The notes under the pieces are model-generated. The model saw only the letters and a list, made by a program, of their open reading frames with translations. It was not told the origin of the DNA and made no database searches. The position numbers and the translations under genes are program-made. Positions 7,574 to 14,891 of a DNA stretch of 33,833 bases are shown piece after piece. This stretch comes from Anaerolineales bacterium (GTDB lineage: Bacteria > Chloroflexota > Anaerolineae > Promineifilales > Promineifilaceae): the NCBI GenBank assembly GCA_011524645.1, contig WTJY01000044.1, positions 1 to 33,833 on the forward strand. Reading direction: 5' to 3'. Positions within the stretch are counted from its first letter, which is position 1. The number at the start of each line of letters is the position of its first letter.

Positions 7574-8377
7574 TTACACTGTTTCATCTGGTGCAACGGC
7601 GTCAATGAATTCTGCTAATGTTGATTGTTGTGCTTGGTCTGTACCGCTTTTTTGACCTAACCAAACTAAATATTCTATATTGCCATCCGCCCCCTGAATG
7701 GAGGATGTCGTTAACCCACGAATCCACCAATTTTGCTCACTGGCCCATGATAGCACATCCGTTAAAACATGGCGACGAACGGCCGGATCACGAATGACCC
7801 CCCCTTTTCCAACCGATTTTCGCCCCGCTTCGAATTGTGGCTTAATCAGGGCGACAACATCACTGTTGGGGGAAAGCCATTCTTGTACGGCCGGTAGAAT
7901 GAGTTTTAGCGAGATAAACGAGACATCGATACAAACAAATTGAACCGGCTCATCAAGGGAGTCTAGGTAACGGGCGTTGGTTCGTTCCATCACAATAACC
8001 CGTTCGTCCTGCCGAAGCTTCCAATCGAGTTGTCCATAACCGACATCGATCGCATAGACACGATTGGCGTCACGTTGTAGCAAGACATCGGTAAAGCCAC
8101 CGGTACAGGCACCTACATCGGCACAAATCCGGCCGGTGACCTCGATTTCAAATTGGTCGAGTGCCCCCGCGAGCTTATAGCCACCACGGCTAGAATAGGG
8201 CATGACATGGGCCAAGGTAATTTCATCATCAAACCCGACACGTGTGCCCGCTTTATCGACCACATGGCCGTTGACCTTGACTTCGCGAGCCATAATGAGT
8301 CCGCGTGCTTTTGACCGGTTGGGGACAAGCCCTCGTTCAACCAAAATGGTGTCGAGACGTTCTTTTGTTTTAGCCAT
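7574..8377 (-). CDS. tlyA: TlyA family rRNA 2'-O-methyltransferase / hemolysin-like
   Basis: A 267-residue TlyA-type protein. An N-terminal S4 RNA-binding domain (RLDTILVERGLVPNRSKARG, then LIMAREVKVNG) is followed by an FtsJ-like SAM-dependent methyltransferase. SAM motif CADVGACTGGFTDVLLQ is near residue 90, VYAIDVGYGQLDWKLR follows, and ALIKPQFEAGRKSVGKGGVI comes later. Characterised homologues 2'-O-methylate 16S/23S rRNA. Length is normal. GGGAGAAG lies about 10 nt upstream of the ATG, and the start overlaps the end of the upstream dehydratase/reductase gene by 8 nt, indicating coupling. Confidence 0.95.
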   Translation of the reverse strand: MAKTKERLDTILVERGLVPNRSKARGLIMAREVKVNGHVVDKAGTRVGFDDEITLAHVMPYSSRGGYKLAGALDQFEIEVTGRICADVGACTGGFTDVLLQRDANRVYAIDVGYGQLDWKLRQDERVIVMERTNARYLDSLDEPVQFVCIDVSFISLKLILPAVQEWLSPNSDVVALIKPQFEAGRKSVGKGGVIRDPAVRRHVLTDVLSWASEQNWWIRGLTTSSIQGADGNIEYLVWLGQKSGTDQAQQSTLAEFIDAVAPDETV

Positions 8378-9311
8378 GACGTAGTATCTTCTCCCATTCT
8401 TGCAAAACCGCTGTCAATGAATCGTATAAGCTGATTTTGGGTGTCCAGCCGGTATCTTGCTTGATCTTTGCTGGGGAACCGTAGAGCAACGGGGTGTCTG
8501 ACGGTCGCATCCGTTGCGGATCCTGTTCGATTCGGAGGTCGATTCCTGCAATGTCAGCCAGTGTGTCAAGAATAGTACGAATTGGGATCGGGTTCCCTGA
8601 ACAGATCAAATAGGTTTCCCCAGCACGGCCGTGGTCCGCCAAGCTCGCATAGGCGGCTACCATATCTCGCACATCGGTAAAATCTCGCTGGGCTTGTAGG
8701 CTCCCGACTTGAATACATGGGGGTTGTTGACCGAGTTTAATGGCCGCGATTTGGCTGGCGAAGTCGGGTACGACAAAGCCTAGGGCTTGTCGTGGGCCGA
8801 TATGATTAAACGGCCGTGCTTCGATAATGTCTAGCTTGTATCGTTGGTAATAAATATGAACAAGCTGGCTTGCGGCGATCTTGCTCACACCATAAGGATG
8901 ATACGCCTTGGGTTGGCAATCTTCTGTAATCGGCATCGCTTCTGGTGGTTGCTGGCCATAAATATCCCCACTCGTGACCACAATAATACGTGGGTTTAGT
9001 TTGTTTTCGATAACCGCTTCTATCAGATTAATGGTGCCGATCGCATTGATTTGTAGGGTTTTTGCAGGGGTTTTCCAAGAACGGCCGACATCCGCTTGCC
9101 CTGCTAAGTGATAGATGAGGTCCGGCTTGGCTTGGGCGATAGCTGTTTTTAGAGAAGCGGGGTCCGTTAAATCTCCCTTTATCGCGATAACCCCAGACGG
9201 AACATGAGGCGTCTTTCGCACCAAAACATAGATTTGAGTTCCCTGCGTTGCTATGTGATCGACTAAATGGGAACCAGCAAAGCCGGTTGCTCCTGTTACC
9301 AAAACGCGCAT
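8370..9311 (-). CDS. rmd: NAD-dependent SDR epimerase, GDP-6-deoxy-D-mannose reductase-like
   Basis: A 313-residue extended short-chain dehydrogenase. The Rossmann motif TGATGFAGSH is at residues 6-15. HLAGQADVGRSW, the catalytic Ser region VTSGDIYG, YGVSK (YxxxK) and ARPFNHIGPRQALGFVVPDF are all typical of the GDP-mannose dehydratase/RMD group. The probable reaction is reduction of GDP-4-keto-6-deoxymannose to GDP-rhamnose; a GDP-mannose 4,6-dehydratase-like role is the alternative. I start at the ATG at 9311, which begins MRVLVTGATG; the frame is open for 49 more codons with no family similarity. GGAGA lies upstream at a longish spacing. It heads an operon with tlyA and the kinase. Confidence 0.85.
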   Translation of the reverse strand: MRVLVTGATGFAGSHLVDHIATQGTQIYVLVRKTPHVPSGVIAIKGDLTDPASLKTAIAQAKPDLIYHLAGQADVGRSWKTPAKTLQINAIGTINLIEAVIENKLNPRIIVVTSGDIYGQQPPEAMPITEDCQPKAYHPYGVSKIAASQLVHIYYQRYKLDIIEARPFNHIGPRQALGFVVPDFASQIAAIKLGQQPPCIQVGSLQAQRDFTDVRDMVAAYASLADHGRAGETYLICSGNPIPIRTILDTLADIAGIDLRIEQDPQRMRPSDTPLLYGSPAKIKQDTGWTPKISLYDSLTAVLQEWEKILRHG

Positions 9312-9460
9312 ATGATTTTTGAGTCTCCAATCTTGTGCAATACCTTCGCCATTTTTAGATCGCTGTGACCAATAATTTGCCTTGAAGGTAAATTTGTTCC
9401 TTGAATTAAAAATATCTCGGGCCGACCGCTCAATGATTTTTAATTCGCGTCGGATCAAAA

Positions 9461-9542
9461 GCTCCCCTCTCCCGTTGGGAGAGGGGCTGAGGGAGAGGGG
9501 TAATTCACCTCCCCCAGCCCCTCCTCCTGATAGGAGGGGAGC
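9461..9542. repeat. Compound palindromic repeat (REP/MITE-like)
   Basis: A tight hairpin (9461-9473 with 9477-9487) sits within a larger imperfect palindrome whose outer arms GCTCCCCT and AGGGGAGC are at 9461-9468 and 9535-9542. Inner arms GGGGCTGAGGG and CCCCCAGCCCC also pair. It lies between divergent genes. The sequence style matches dispersed CCCCTCTCCC-type intergenic repeats. Confidence 0.65.
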
Positions 9543-9639
9543 AAATCCAATGAGTTGATTAATTTAGCGAAGGTATTGCTTGTGATATAGAAATTATAGT
9601 GGGGGAGTTAGGAGTTGGGTAGGGGATGGCAAATTATGG

Positions 9640-9668
9640 TTAACAAATGGGGAAAAGGGCAGTATAAT
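9640..9668 (+). promoter_or_regulatory. Promoter TTAACA-N17-TATAAT giving a near-leaderless mRNA
   Basis: TTAACA (9640-9645, one mismatch) and a perfect TATAAT (9663-9668) have ideal 17-nt spacing. The ATG of the next gene starts 8 nt after the -10 box, about where transcription should begin. No ribosome binding site fits between, so the message is probably leaderless. Confidence 0.75.
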
Positions 9669-9675
9669 TTCTTTT

Positions 9676-10839
9676 ATGAATAAACAATCTGCAACGGTGT
9701 ATTTGCGTGAAGTCGCACACGAATGGGGTCGTTGTCTTGGGGATGCTGTCACAGCTATTGTTGGGTACGGGAGTGTGTATGAGCCTCACTTTAACGCGAA
9801 TGAATCAGACCTAAATTTATTGATTTTACTGGCGGACAACTGTGATATAGAGGCGACTCGAACTGAAACGATAGCGTTATGGGACAAACATCAAGCGTGT
9901 TTGAAACGGTCGCCGCGCATGGTCCTTGAATCGGTCTGGGCCAAGCATTTAATGTTGAATCCGGTTCTATTAGAACATTTTCGTCACACGGGTCGGCTTT
10001 TATACGGCGGGGTCCGACAGCAAGATATTCAATTACGGATTTCAATGTCACGTAAACTGTATTGGTGGCGAGAAGCTTTCTTATGTTCACAGGCTTTGTT
10101 TCAGGTTGAAAAGCGAGATGATTTGATGCGGTTGTGGCGACAAGTCAAGAAGACGGCCGAACCGATGCCAGGTGAGCTGGTCGCTAGGTTGGGTGAGATT
10201 TGGCATGCTTTCGATTTTCCTACGCCACCACATTTGCAAGCCGCACCACAAGAAGTAGCCCCATATGGGATCCAAAATTTGATCGCTTTATACAGCTCTA
10301 TTGATGTATTGGTTGTGATTTTGGGCGGCGTAGAGGACCTATTGGCGACCGATTGGGCGGCCGTAGAGGAACAGATGCGAGAGCAAGGGTATAATTCTGC
10401 ACGAGTGGCTACACCGATTCAGTTCTACTCTATGTTATCGAGTTATGACACGCTAGATGTTCAGCTTTTGACATACGATTATGTGTGGGGCATTGATATT
10501 GTGGCCGAGATTAAGCCGAAGATCGCGAACAGTTGCTATGCAGCCGCTCGATTTGCCAGCGACTTGCAAGTGAACTATTTTGCCGACTGTTACTTTCCTC
10601 ACGCGATGTCTCCGGAACACAGTTCTCATCACATCCATGAATTGCAAAATAAACTATTGAATATTCGCTTACAAAACGAAATCTTGACCAGATTCGCATT
10701 AATAGACCCTTTTGTGGCGGAGAGTGGGGCTTTGCCCGACCGTGAAGTTGCGGATAGCTTGCGCATCCGTGCGATTTATGAGCGATTAGGGGAATGGGTT
10801 GATTATTATATTGATGTGGCGCACAAATATGGGGAATGA
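9676..10839 (+). CDS. Nucleotidyltransferase-like protein
   Basis: A 387-residue soluble protein. Residues about 20-60 hold IVGYGSVYEPHFNANESDLN, then LLILL, which fits the Pol-beta-type nucleotidyltransferase pattern GS(x)n-S-D-x-[DN]-x-L; the second acidic residue is Asn here, so catalysis is uncertain. The rest is helical, with many aromatic residues and no other domain I recognise. Members of this superfamily adenylylate or uridylylate antibiotics, proteins or RNA; the substrate is unknown. It has its own strong promoter without a leader. Its stop codon lies inside a 7-bp repeat tract that also supplies the next gene's start. Confidence 0.7.
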   Translation: MNKQSATVYLREVAHEWGRCLGDAVTAIVGYGSVYEPHFNANESDLNLLILLADNCDIEATRTETIALWDKHQACLKRSPRMVLESVWAKHLMLNPVLLEHFRHTGRLLYGGVRQQDIQLRISMSRKLYWWREAFLCSQALFQVEKRDDLMRLWRQVKKTAEPMPGELVARLGEIWHAFDFPTPPHLQAAPQEVAPYGIQNLIALYSSIDVLVVILGGVEDLLATDWAAVEEQMREQGYNSARVATPIQFYSMLSSYDTLDVQLLTYDYVWGIDIVAEIKPKIANSCYAAARFASDLQVNYFADCYFPHAMSPEHSSHHIHELQNKLLNIRLQNEILTRFALIDPFVAESGALPDREVADSLRIRAIYERLGEWVDYYIDVAHKYGE

Positions 10840-10865
10840 CGAGTGACGAATAACGAATGACGAAC
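10834..10865 (+). repeat. Heptanucleotide tandem repeat (GARTRAC) across a gene junction
   Basis: Four consecutive 7-mers read GAATGAC, GAGTGAC, GAATAAC, GAATGAC from 10834 to 10861, then a partial GAAC. The first unit contains the TGA stop of the nucleotidyltransferase-like gene and the last contains the ATG of the hydrolase gene. An inverse-orientation tract of the same family lies at 12916-12968. Confidence 0.85.
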
Positions 10866-11957
10866 AATTTGGGAATAATATGGCGTTGGGGATGGCGCTT
10901 ATCGGTTTTGTGTGTGCTGTTGTGGGCGATTCAGCCCGCGCCGGTTTTGATTACATTAGGCGCGCCACAAGTTGTTGAGACGGAAATGCCGATTTTGGGG
11001 GTGCATACACGACTAACTGATGAAGTTGAAGAATGGAAGATTCAGCGCACGCTAGAAATGGTGCGAGAAATGGGGGCGACCACGATTGTTGAGTTCTTCC
11101 CGTGGGCTTATTACCATTCGTCCGATGGTGGTTTTGCGTGGGAGCACCCAGATTTGGTTGTAAACCATGCGGAAGCGCAAGGGCTGACCGTAATCGCCCG
11201 TTTGGGGTTTACACCGGATTGGGCACGGCCGGAAGATACCCCGCTTAACTATATTGATGAAAGTGCGTATGACGATTTTGCGGTTTATGCGGCCGCTTTT
11301 GCCGAGCGGTATGCGGGGCAAGTCGATTATATTATCGTTTGGAATGAGCCTAATTTGAGCTTCGAGTGGGGGTATCGGGAAACCTCGGCGGCCGATTATG
11401 TTGCCTTACTTGAAACGGTTTATACGGCCGTCAAAGCGGTTAATCCTGATATGCAGGTGTTGGGTGGTGCGCTTGCACCGACATTAGAACCGAAAGGGTC
11501 CCCGTGGGGGACAAATGATTTAATTTATTTGAATGAAATGTATGAGGCGGGCGCGGCCGATTTTATGGATGGGCTTGCGGTACACACCTATGGGCTAAAG
11601 TTTCCGGCCGATGCAGAACCCAATCCCGATGTGGTTAATTACCGGCGGGTCGAACTAATCCGAGGGGTAATGTTAAGTTATGGCGATGAACAGCCGATTC
11701 ACATTACCGAGATGGGCTGGAACGATCACCCCCGCTGGACACGTGCGGTACGGCCGGGGCAGCGGATCGCGTATACAACCGAAGCGTTGCGCTACACAGC
11801 CGCTGAACTTCCTTATGTCGAAACGGCCGCGATCTGGATGTTTCGCACACCCGCCCCGACGAAAAGCTATATGGATTACTACACGCTGGTGACACCAGAG
11901 TTTATCCCCAAACCGATTTATGGGGCGTTGCAAGAGTTGAGTAGAGAGACAGAGTAG
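10857..11957 (+). CDS. Membrane-anchored or secreted clan-A glycoside hydrolase
   Basis: A 366-residue TIM-barrel hydrolase of the GH39/GH5-like clan A. An N-terminal hydrophobic segment (about residues 9-35) acts as signal peptide or anchor. The probable acid/base is E164 in IIVWNEPNLSFEW, and the probable nucleophile is E285 in IHITEMGW. VHTYGLKFP and AIWMFRTPAP are further barrel-end motifs. The substrate is a beta-linked polysaccharide of unknown type. The ATG at 10857 lies in a GARTRAC repeat, so the first four residues (MTNN) are repeat-derived and no ribosome binding site is visible. It is 8 nt from the binding-protein gene downstream, probably an operon. Confidence 0.85.
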   Translation: MTNNLGIIWRWGWRLSVLCVLLWAIQPAPVLITLGAPQVVETEMPILGVHTRLTDEVEEWKIQRTLEMVREMGATTIVEFFPWAYYHSSDGGFAWEHPDLVVNHAEAQGLTVIARLGFTPDWARPEDTPLNYIDESAYDDFAVYAAAFAERYAGQVDYIIVWNEPNLSFEWGYRETSAADYVALLETVYTAVKAVNPDMQVLGGALAPTLEPKGSPWGTNDLIYLNEMYEAGAADFMDGLAVHTYGLKFPADAEPNPDVVNYRRVELIRGVMLSYGDEQPIHITEMGWNDHPRWTRAVRPGQRIAYTTEALRYTAAELPYVETAAIWMFRTPAPTKSYMDYYTLVTPEFIPKPIYGALQELSRETE

Positions 11958-11965
11958 AGTGGCGT

Positions 11966-12823
11966 ATGTTCAAGTGGGATGATGGTTCGAAATTTGACGC
12001 TAGGGGCTGGGGGCTGGGGGCTAGGATATTTGCGTGTTTCCCCCTTCCACCTTCCACCTTGTTTTTTGCCTTTTCCCTTTTCCCTTTTGCCTTTTCCCTT
12101 GTCGCCTGTCAGGTGAATGGTGAAACATGGACCCGAGTTGAACAGAGCGGAGTTTTGCGGGTGGGGCTTGATCCGACTTACCCACCATTCGAGAATGGGG
12201 ATAGGGGGCAGTTGGTTGGGTTAGATGTTGATTTGGCTCGTGCGTTGGGGGAGCAGTTGGGGGTCGAGATCGAGTTTGTCTATTTCGGATATGATGGGCT
12301 GTATGATGCGTTGGGGACAGGACAGGTTGATGTTTTGTTGTCTGCGCTGGTGGTTGATGTGGGGAAGACGAAGGATTTCGCTTATGGAGAGCCTTATTTT
12401 AACGCGGGGCAGTTTTTGGTAGTGCGGTCAGATACGGCCGATACGGGGAGCTTGTCTGAGATGGAGGATTTAACCGGCCGGACGGCCGCTGTGGAAATCG
12501 GTTCAGAAGGGCATGTGCAGTTGATTGAATGGCAAAGACGTGTGCCTGACCTAGAGGTGATGACATTGCCGTCGGCTGATGATGCGTTGTGGGTGGTGTT
12601 GCAAGGGGAAGCGGATGTGGCGGTGGTTGATCAGGTGAGCGGCCGGTTGTATAGGCAGAATTTTCCCGATCTTGTTCTTGTAGGGGATCCGGTTACGGTG
12701 GAACCGTATGCGGCCGTTACACGTATTGGCGATGCCATCTTGTTAAAAAAGCTGGATGAGGCGTTGGCTTCATTAGGTGAATCGGGGGAATTGGCGCTGA
12801 TTCAAGCGCGATGGCTTGATTAA
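11966..12823 (+). CDS. Solute-binding lipoprotein, family 3 (amino-acid type)
   Basis: A 285-residue extracellular solute-binding protein (SBP_bac_3). After a lipobox FSLVAC (C48) the mature part begins with VLRVGLDPTYPPFENGDRGQ and LVGLDVDLARALG. GQVDVLLSALVVD, AYGEPYFNAGQFLVV and GEADVAVVDQVSG are typical of the family. It should bind amino acids or a related small ligand outside the membrane. No permease or ATPase gene is nearby, so it may serve a remote transporter or a sensor. The leader is odd: its 47 residues are largely encoded by three different 7-bp tandem repeats (12001-12102). The last 70 nt of the gene are duplicated just downstream. Confidence 0.88.
   Translation: MFKWDDGSKFDARGWGLGARIFACFPLPPSTLFFAFSLFPFAFSLVACQVNGETWTRVEQSGVLRVGLDPTYPPFENGDRGQLVGLDVDLARALGEQLGVEIEFVYFGYDGLYDALGTGQVDVLLSALVVDVGKTKDFAYGEPYFNAGQFLVVRSDTADTGSLSEMEDLTGRTAAVEIGSEGHVQLIEWQRRVPDLEVMTLPSADDALWVVLQGEADVAVVDQVSGRLYRQNFPDLVLVGDPVTVEPYAAVTRIGDAILLKKLDEALASLGESGELALIQARWLD
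12001..12102 (+). repeat. Three heptanucleotide tandem tracts inside a signal-peptide coding region
   Basis: Tract one (12001-12025) is TAGGGGC, TGGGGGC, TGGGGGC, TAGG. Tract two (12043-12060) is CCTTCCA twice plus CCTT. Tract three (12068-12102) is GCCTTTT, CCCTTTT, CCCTTTT, GCCTTTT, CCCTTGT. Tract three encodes residues 35-46, the hydrophobic core just before the lipobox Cys. Confidence 0.9.
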
Positions 12824-12898
12824 TTGTAGATGAGGCGTTGGCTTCATTAGGTGAATCGGGGGAATTGGCGCTGATTCAGGCGCAATGGCTTGATTAAT
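12755..12898 (+). repeat. 74-bp tandem duplication of a gene 3' end
   Basis: 12755-12824 recurs at 12829-12898 with only two substitutions. The offset is 74 bp. The first copy encodes the last residues and stop of the binding protein; the second lies beyond the stop and is out of use. Its near identity suggests a recent slippage or duplication. Confidence 0.92.
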
Positions 12899-12915
12899 CA
12901 TGTTGGTATGCTACT

Positions 12916-12968
12916 CGTTGTTCGTCACTCGTCGCTCGTCATTCTCTATTCGCTATGTCACTCGTCAC
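12916..12968 (-). repeat. Heptanucleotide tandem repeat, inverse orientation
   Basis: Units CGTTGTT, CGTCACT, CGTCGCT, CGTCATT, CTCTATT, CGCTATG run from 12916 to 12957, then TCACTCGTCAC. The complement is the GAGTGAC/GAATGAC family seen at 10834. It lies in the 242-nt gap before the gene at 13066, where I see nothing else firm. Confidence 0.8.
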
Positions 12969-13065
12969 ATGCTTTCAAATATGGTAAATTGTGCTTATTC
13001 TACTTAATGCACACATACATGATGGTACAGGCTATTTCAGACAACATCACAAAGGAGATCCATCC

Positions 13066-13608
13066 ATGTCCACAACTTTTGGCCCAGATGCACATGACAA
13101 TATTCAACAAGATTTAAATTGGCTCGAACAACTCGGTCGTAAAATTCCCGGATTTAAGGGGTATTTCGAAAAGCGTGATCGCCGTGAAGCGGACCAGCTT
13201 TTGCGTCAGACAATTGCGGCCCGTTTTGAGCAGGTTCGCTTGCAGTTTTCACAAGTACATGAAGCGGTTTCGGCCGATATTATTTTGGCGATCGATTTAG
13301 CGGAACCGCTCGGCCGGATCGATACCCAGATGATGGGGCTAATCGGCAAGATTAAAGATGCCCCCCAAGGGTATGCTGGCTTTTTTGATCCGGTCAAAGT
13401 TGATGTTGCGAAGCTAGAAGCGGTTTATCAATTTGATTACACTATGATGACCCATGGTGAAGAGATCGCTTCGGCCGTACAGCAATTGGTTGATGCGGCC
13501 AATGAAGGGGCAGAACTTAAACCGTTGATGCGGACTCTCGACAAAGAATTAAAAGAAGCCCATGCCGCTTTTGCCTCGCGTCAAGAAGTACTGACCGGCA
13601 TGGGATAG
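13066..13608 (+). CDS. Hypothetical helical cytoplasmic protein
   Basis: A 180-residue protein I do not recognise. The ATG at 13066 has AAAGGAG 8 nt upstream, and the frame upstream is not protein-like. There is no signal peptide or membrane segment. The sequence is almost entirely amphipathic helix: a basic patch near residue 30 (GYFEKRDRREADQLLRQT), a Gly-Phe turn near 105 (APQGYAGFFDPVK), and a coiled C-terminus (LMRTLDKELKEAHAAFASRQ). It lies 121 nt upstream of the SPFH-HTH gene. Partnership with that protein is inference from position. Confidence 0.8.
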   Translation: MSTTFGPDAHDNIQQDLNWLEQLGRKIPGFKGYFEKRDRREADQLLRQTIAARFEQVRLQFSQVHEAVSADIILAIDLAEPLGRIDTQMMGLIGKIKDAPQGYAGFFDPVKVDVAKLEAVYQFDYTMMTHGEEIASAVQQLVDAANEGAELKPLMRTLDKELKEAHAAFASRQEVLTGMG

Positions 13609-13729
13609 TCAAAAGACTCGAGACGAGTTTTGCGTAACGACTCCCTTGCGACCCAATTACAGTTTGCAAGGGTCATTCGTCATTTTATTTGTTTATAAAT
13701 CATATTAACTTATCTATAAGGAGACCCAA

Positions 13730-14776
13730 ATGAGTCGCATTTTGGATCGTGTAATGGTGGAGCGCTGGTTGCGGGATGAAGTGGTGCAAAAAGTCCCTCA
13801 AGGTGGTCCTGGAGATATCCGCCTTGGATCACAATGTATTGTGAATCCAGGTGAAGTTGCTGTATTTGTCCGTGGTGGGGAATCGCTAGGAACATTGGAT
13901 TCAGGGCGTCACACGCTGACGACCGCCAATTTGCCCTTGATTGATCGTGTGGTGAAGGGTGTTTTTGGGGGTAAAAGCGTCTTTACGGCCGATGTTTATT
14001 TCTTAAAAACGACCGATGTCACCATGAAATGGGGAACCGCCCAGCCGATTTTGGTTGAACATCCGAACCGTGGCCCCGGTGCTTCGGCGATGGTCGGGAA
14101 TGGAACGTATGTCATTAAAGTGAAAGATCCGTGGCGCTTTTTAAACGCAATGGATGCTTTCCGCGATAGTGTGCGTGCGCCTCAATTAAAAGAACGTCTT
14201 GACCCGCTGATGGGCGTGATGATGCAGGACAAAATGAGTGAATTGGCGATCGCTAAAAACTTGGGTCCGGCGCAGTTGCAATCTTTCTCAAAAGATTTGA
14301 ACGATTTGTTGGTTGGGTTGTTGCAACCGGAATTTGATGCGATTGGCGCATCTTTGGTCGATTTCAATATTCGGATCAACTTGCACCCCAATTCGCTCGA
14401 AGTTGTGACAAAAATGGGGTATGGCACCAGCTATACACAAATGCAACAAGCGGATGCGTTCCGTGCTGCGGCCGATAATCCCGGCGGCGGTGGTGAAGGG
14501 CTGGCTGGGTTGGGGATCGGTATGATGGGTGTGAGCGCGATGAATAATCAGCAACAGCCACAGCAGATGCAACAACCGGTTCAGCAACAACCAGCGGCCG
14601 CGAGTGGCGGTGGTGCGATGCCGGACGTGATGAACGTGACCCAAGCGGCCGAAGTGTTGCAAGTTGCGATTGAAGACGTCATCGAAGCGATCCAAGCGGG
14701 CGATTTAAAAGCACGCAAAATCGGCTCCCAATATCGCATCAGTAAAGCGAACATGGAAGCGTTTTTGAATGGATAG
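13730..14776 (+). CDS. SPFH/YdjI-like protein fused to an excisionase-type HTH domain
   Basis: A 348-residue protein. Residues about 1-240 form an SPFH-like (band 7, YdjI/virion-core-like) domain: GSQCIVNPGEVAVFVRGGES, then KTTDVTMKWGT and NGTYVIKVKDPWRF. A Gly/Met/Gln-rich linker follows (NNQQQPQQMQQPVQQQPAA). The last 50 residues are a MerR/excisionase-like helix-turn-helix (HTH_17): MNVTQAAEVLQVAIEDVIEA, then LKARKIGSQYRISKANMEAF. Relatives usually end in a zinc ribbon or short oligomerisation domain, so a DNA-binding-type tail is unusual. There is no signal peptide. ATAAGGAG precedes the ATG. SPFH proteins oligomerise at membranes or in stress foci; here the HTH may bind DNA or act as a recruitment module. 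Confidence 0.85.
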   Translation: MSRILDRVMVERWLRDEVVQKVPQGGPGDIRLGSQCIVNPGEVAVFVRGGESLGTLDSGRHTLTTANLPLIDRVVKGVFGGKSVFTADVYFLKTTDVTMKWGTAQPILVEHPNRGPGASAMVGNGTYVIKVKDPWRFLNAMDAFRDSVRAPQLKERLDPLMGVMMQDKMSELAIAKNLGPAQLQSFSKDLNDLLVGLLQPEFDAIGASLVDFNIRINLHPNSLEVVTKMGYGTSYTQMQQADAFRAAADNPGGGGEGLAGLGIGMMGVSAMNNQQQPQQMQQPVQQQPAAASGGGAMPDVMNVTQAAEVLQVAIEDVIEAIQAGDLKARKIGSQYRISKANMEAFLNG

Positions 14777-14785
14777 ATTGTAAAT

Positions 14786-14870
14786 ATGAAGTATGAAATG
14801 TGAAGTATGAAAAGACTCGCGCCGAATCTTGTGGTGCGTAGCATTTCATACTTCATACTTCCTCTTTCAT
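14786..14870. repeat. Heptanucleotide repeats forming a 15-bp inverted repeat
   Basis: GAAGTAT, GAAATGT, GAAGTAT (14788-14808) and their complement ATTTCAT, ACTTCAT, ACTTCCT, CTTTCAT (14843-14870) face each other. 14786-14800 and 14842-14856 are perfect 15-bp inverted arms around a 41-nt loop. The hairpin lies between the SPFH-HTH gene and the nuclease gene. Confidence 0.88.
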
Positions 14871-14891
14871 GCTTTGGTAGATAGAGTGCCT

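Noticed and set aside
13611-13637. AAAAGACTCG shared with 14810-14819 as a dispersed repeat
   Set aside because: Only 10 nt are identical and the rest is diverged; too weak to claim.
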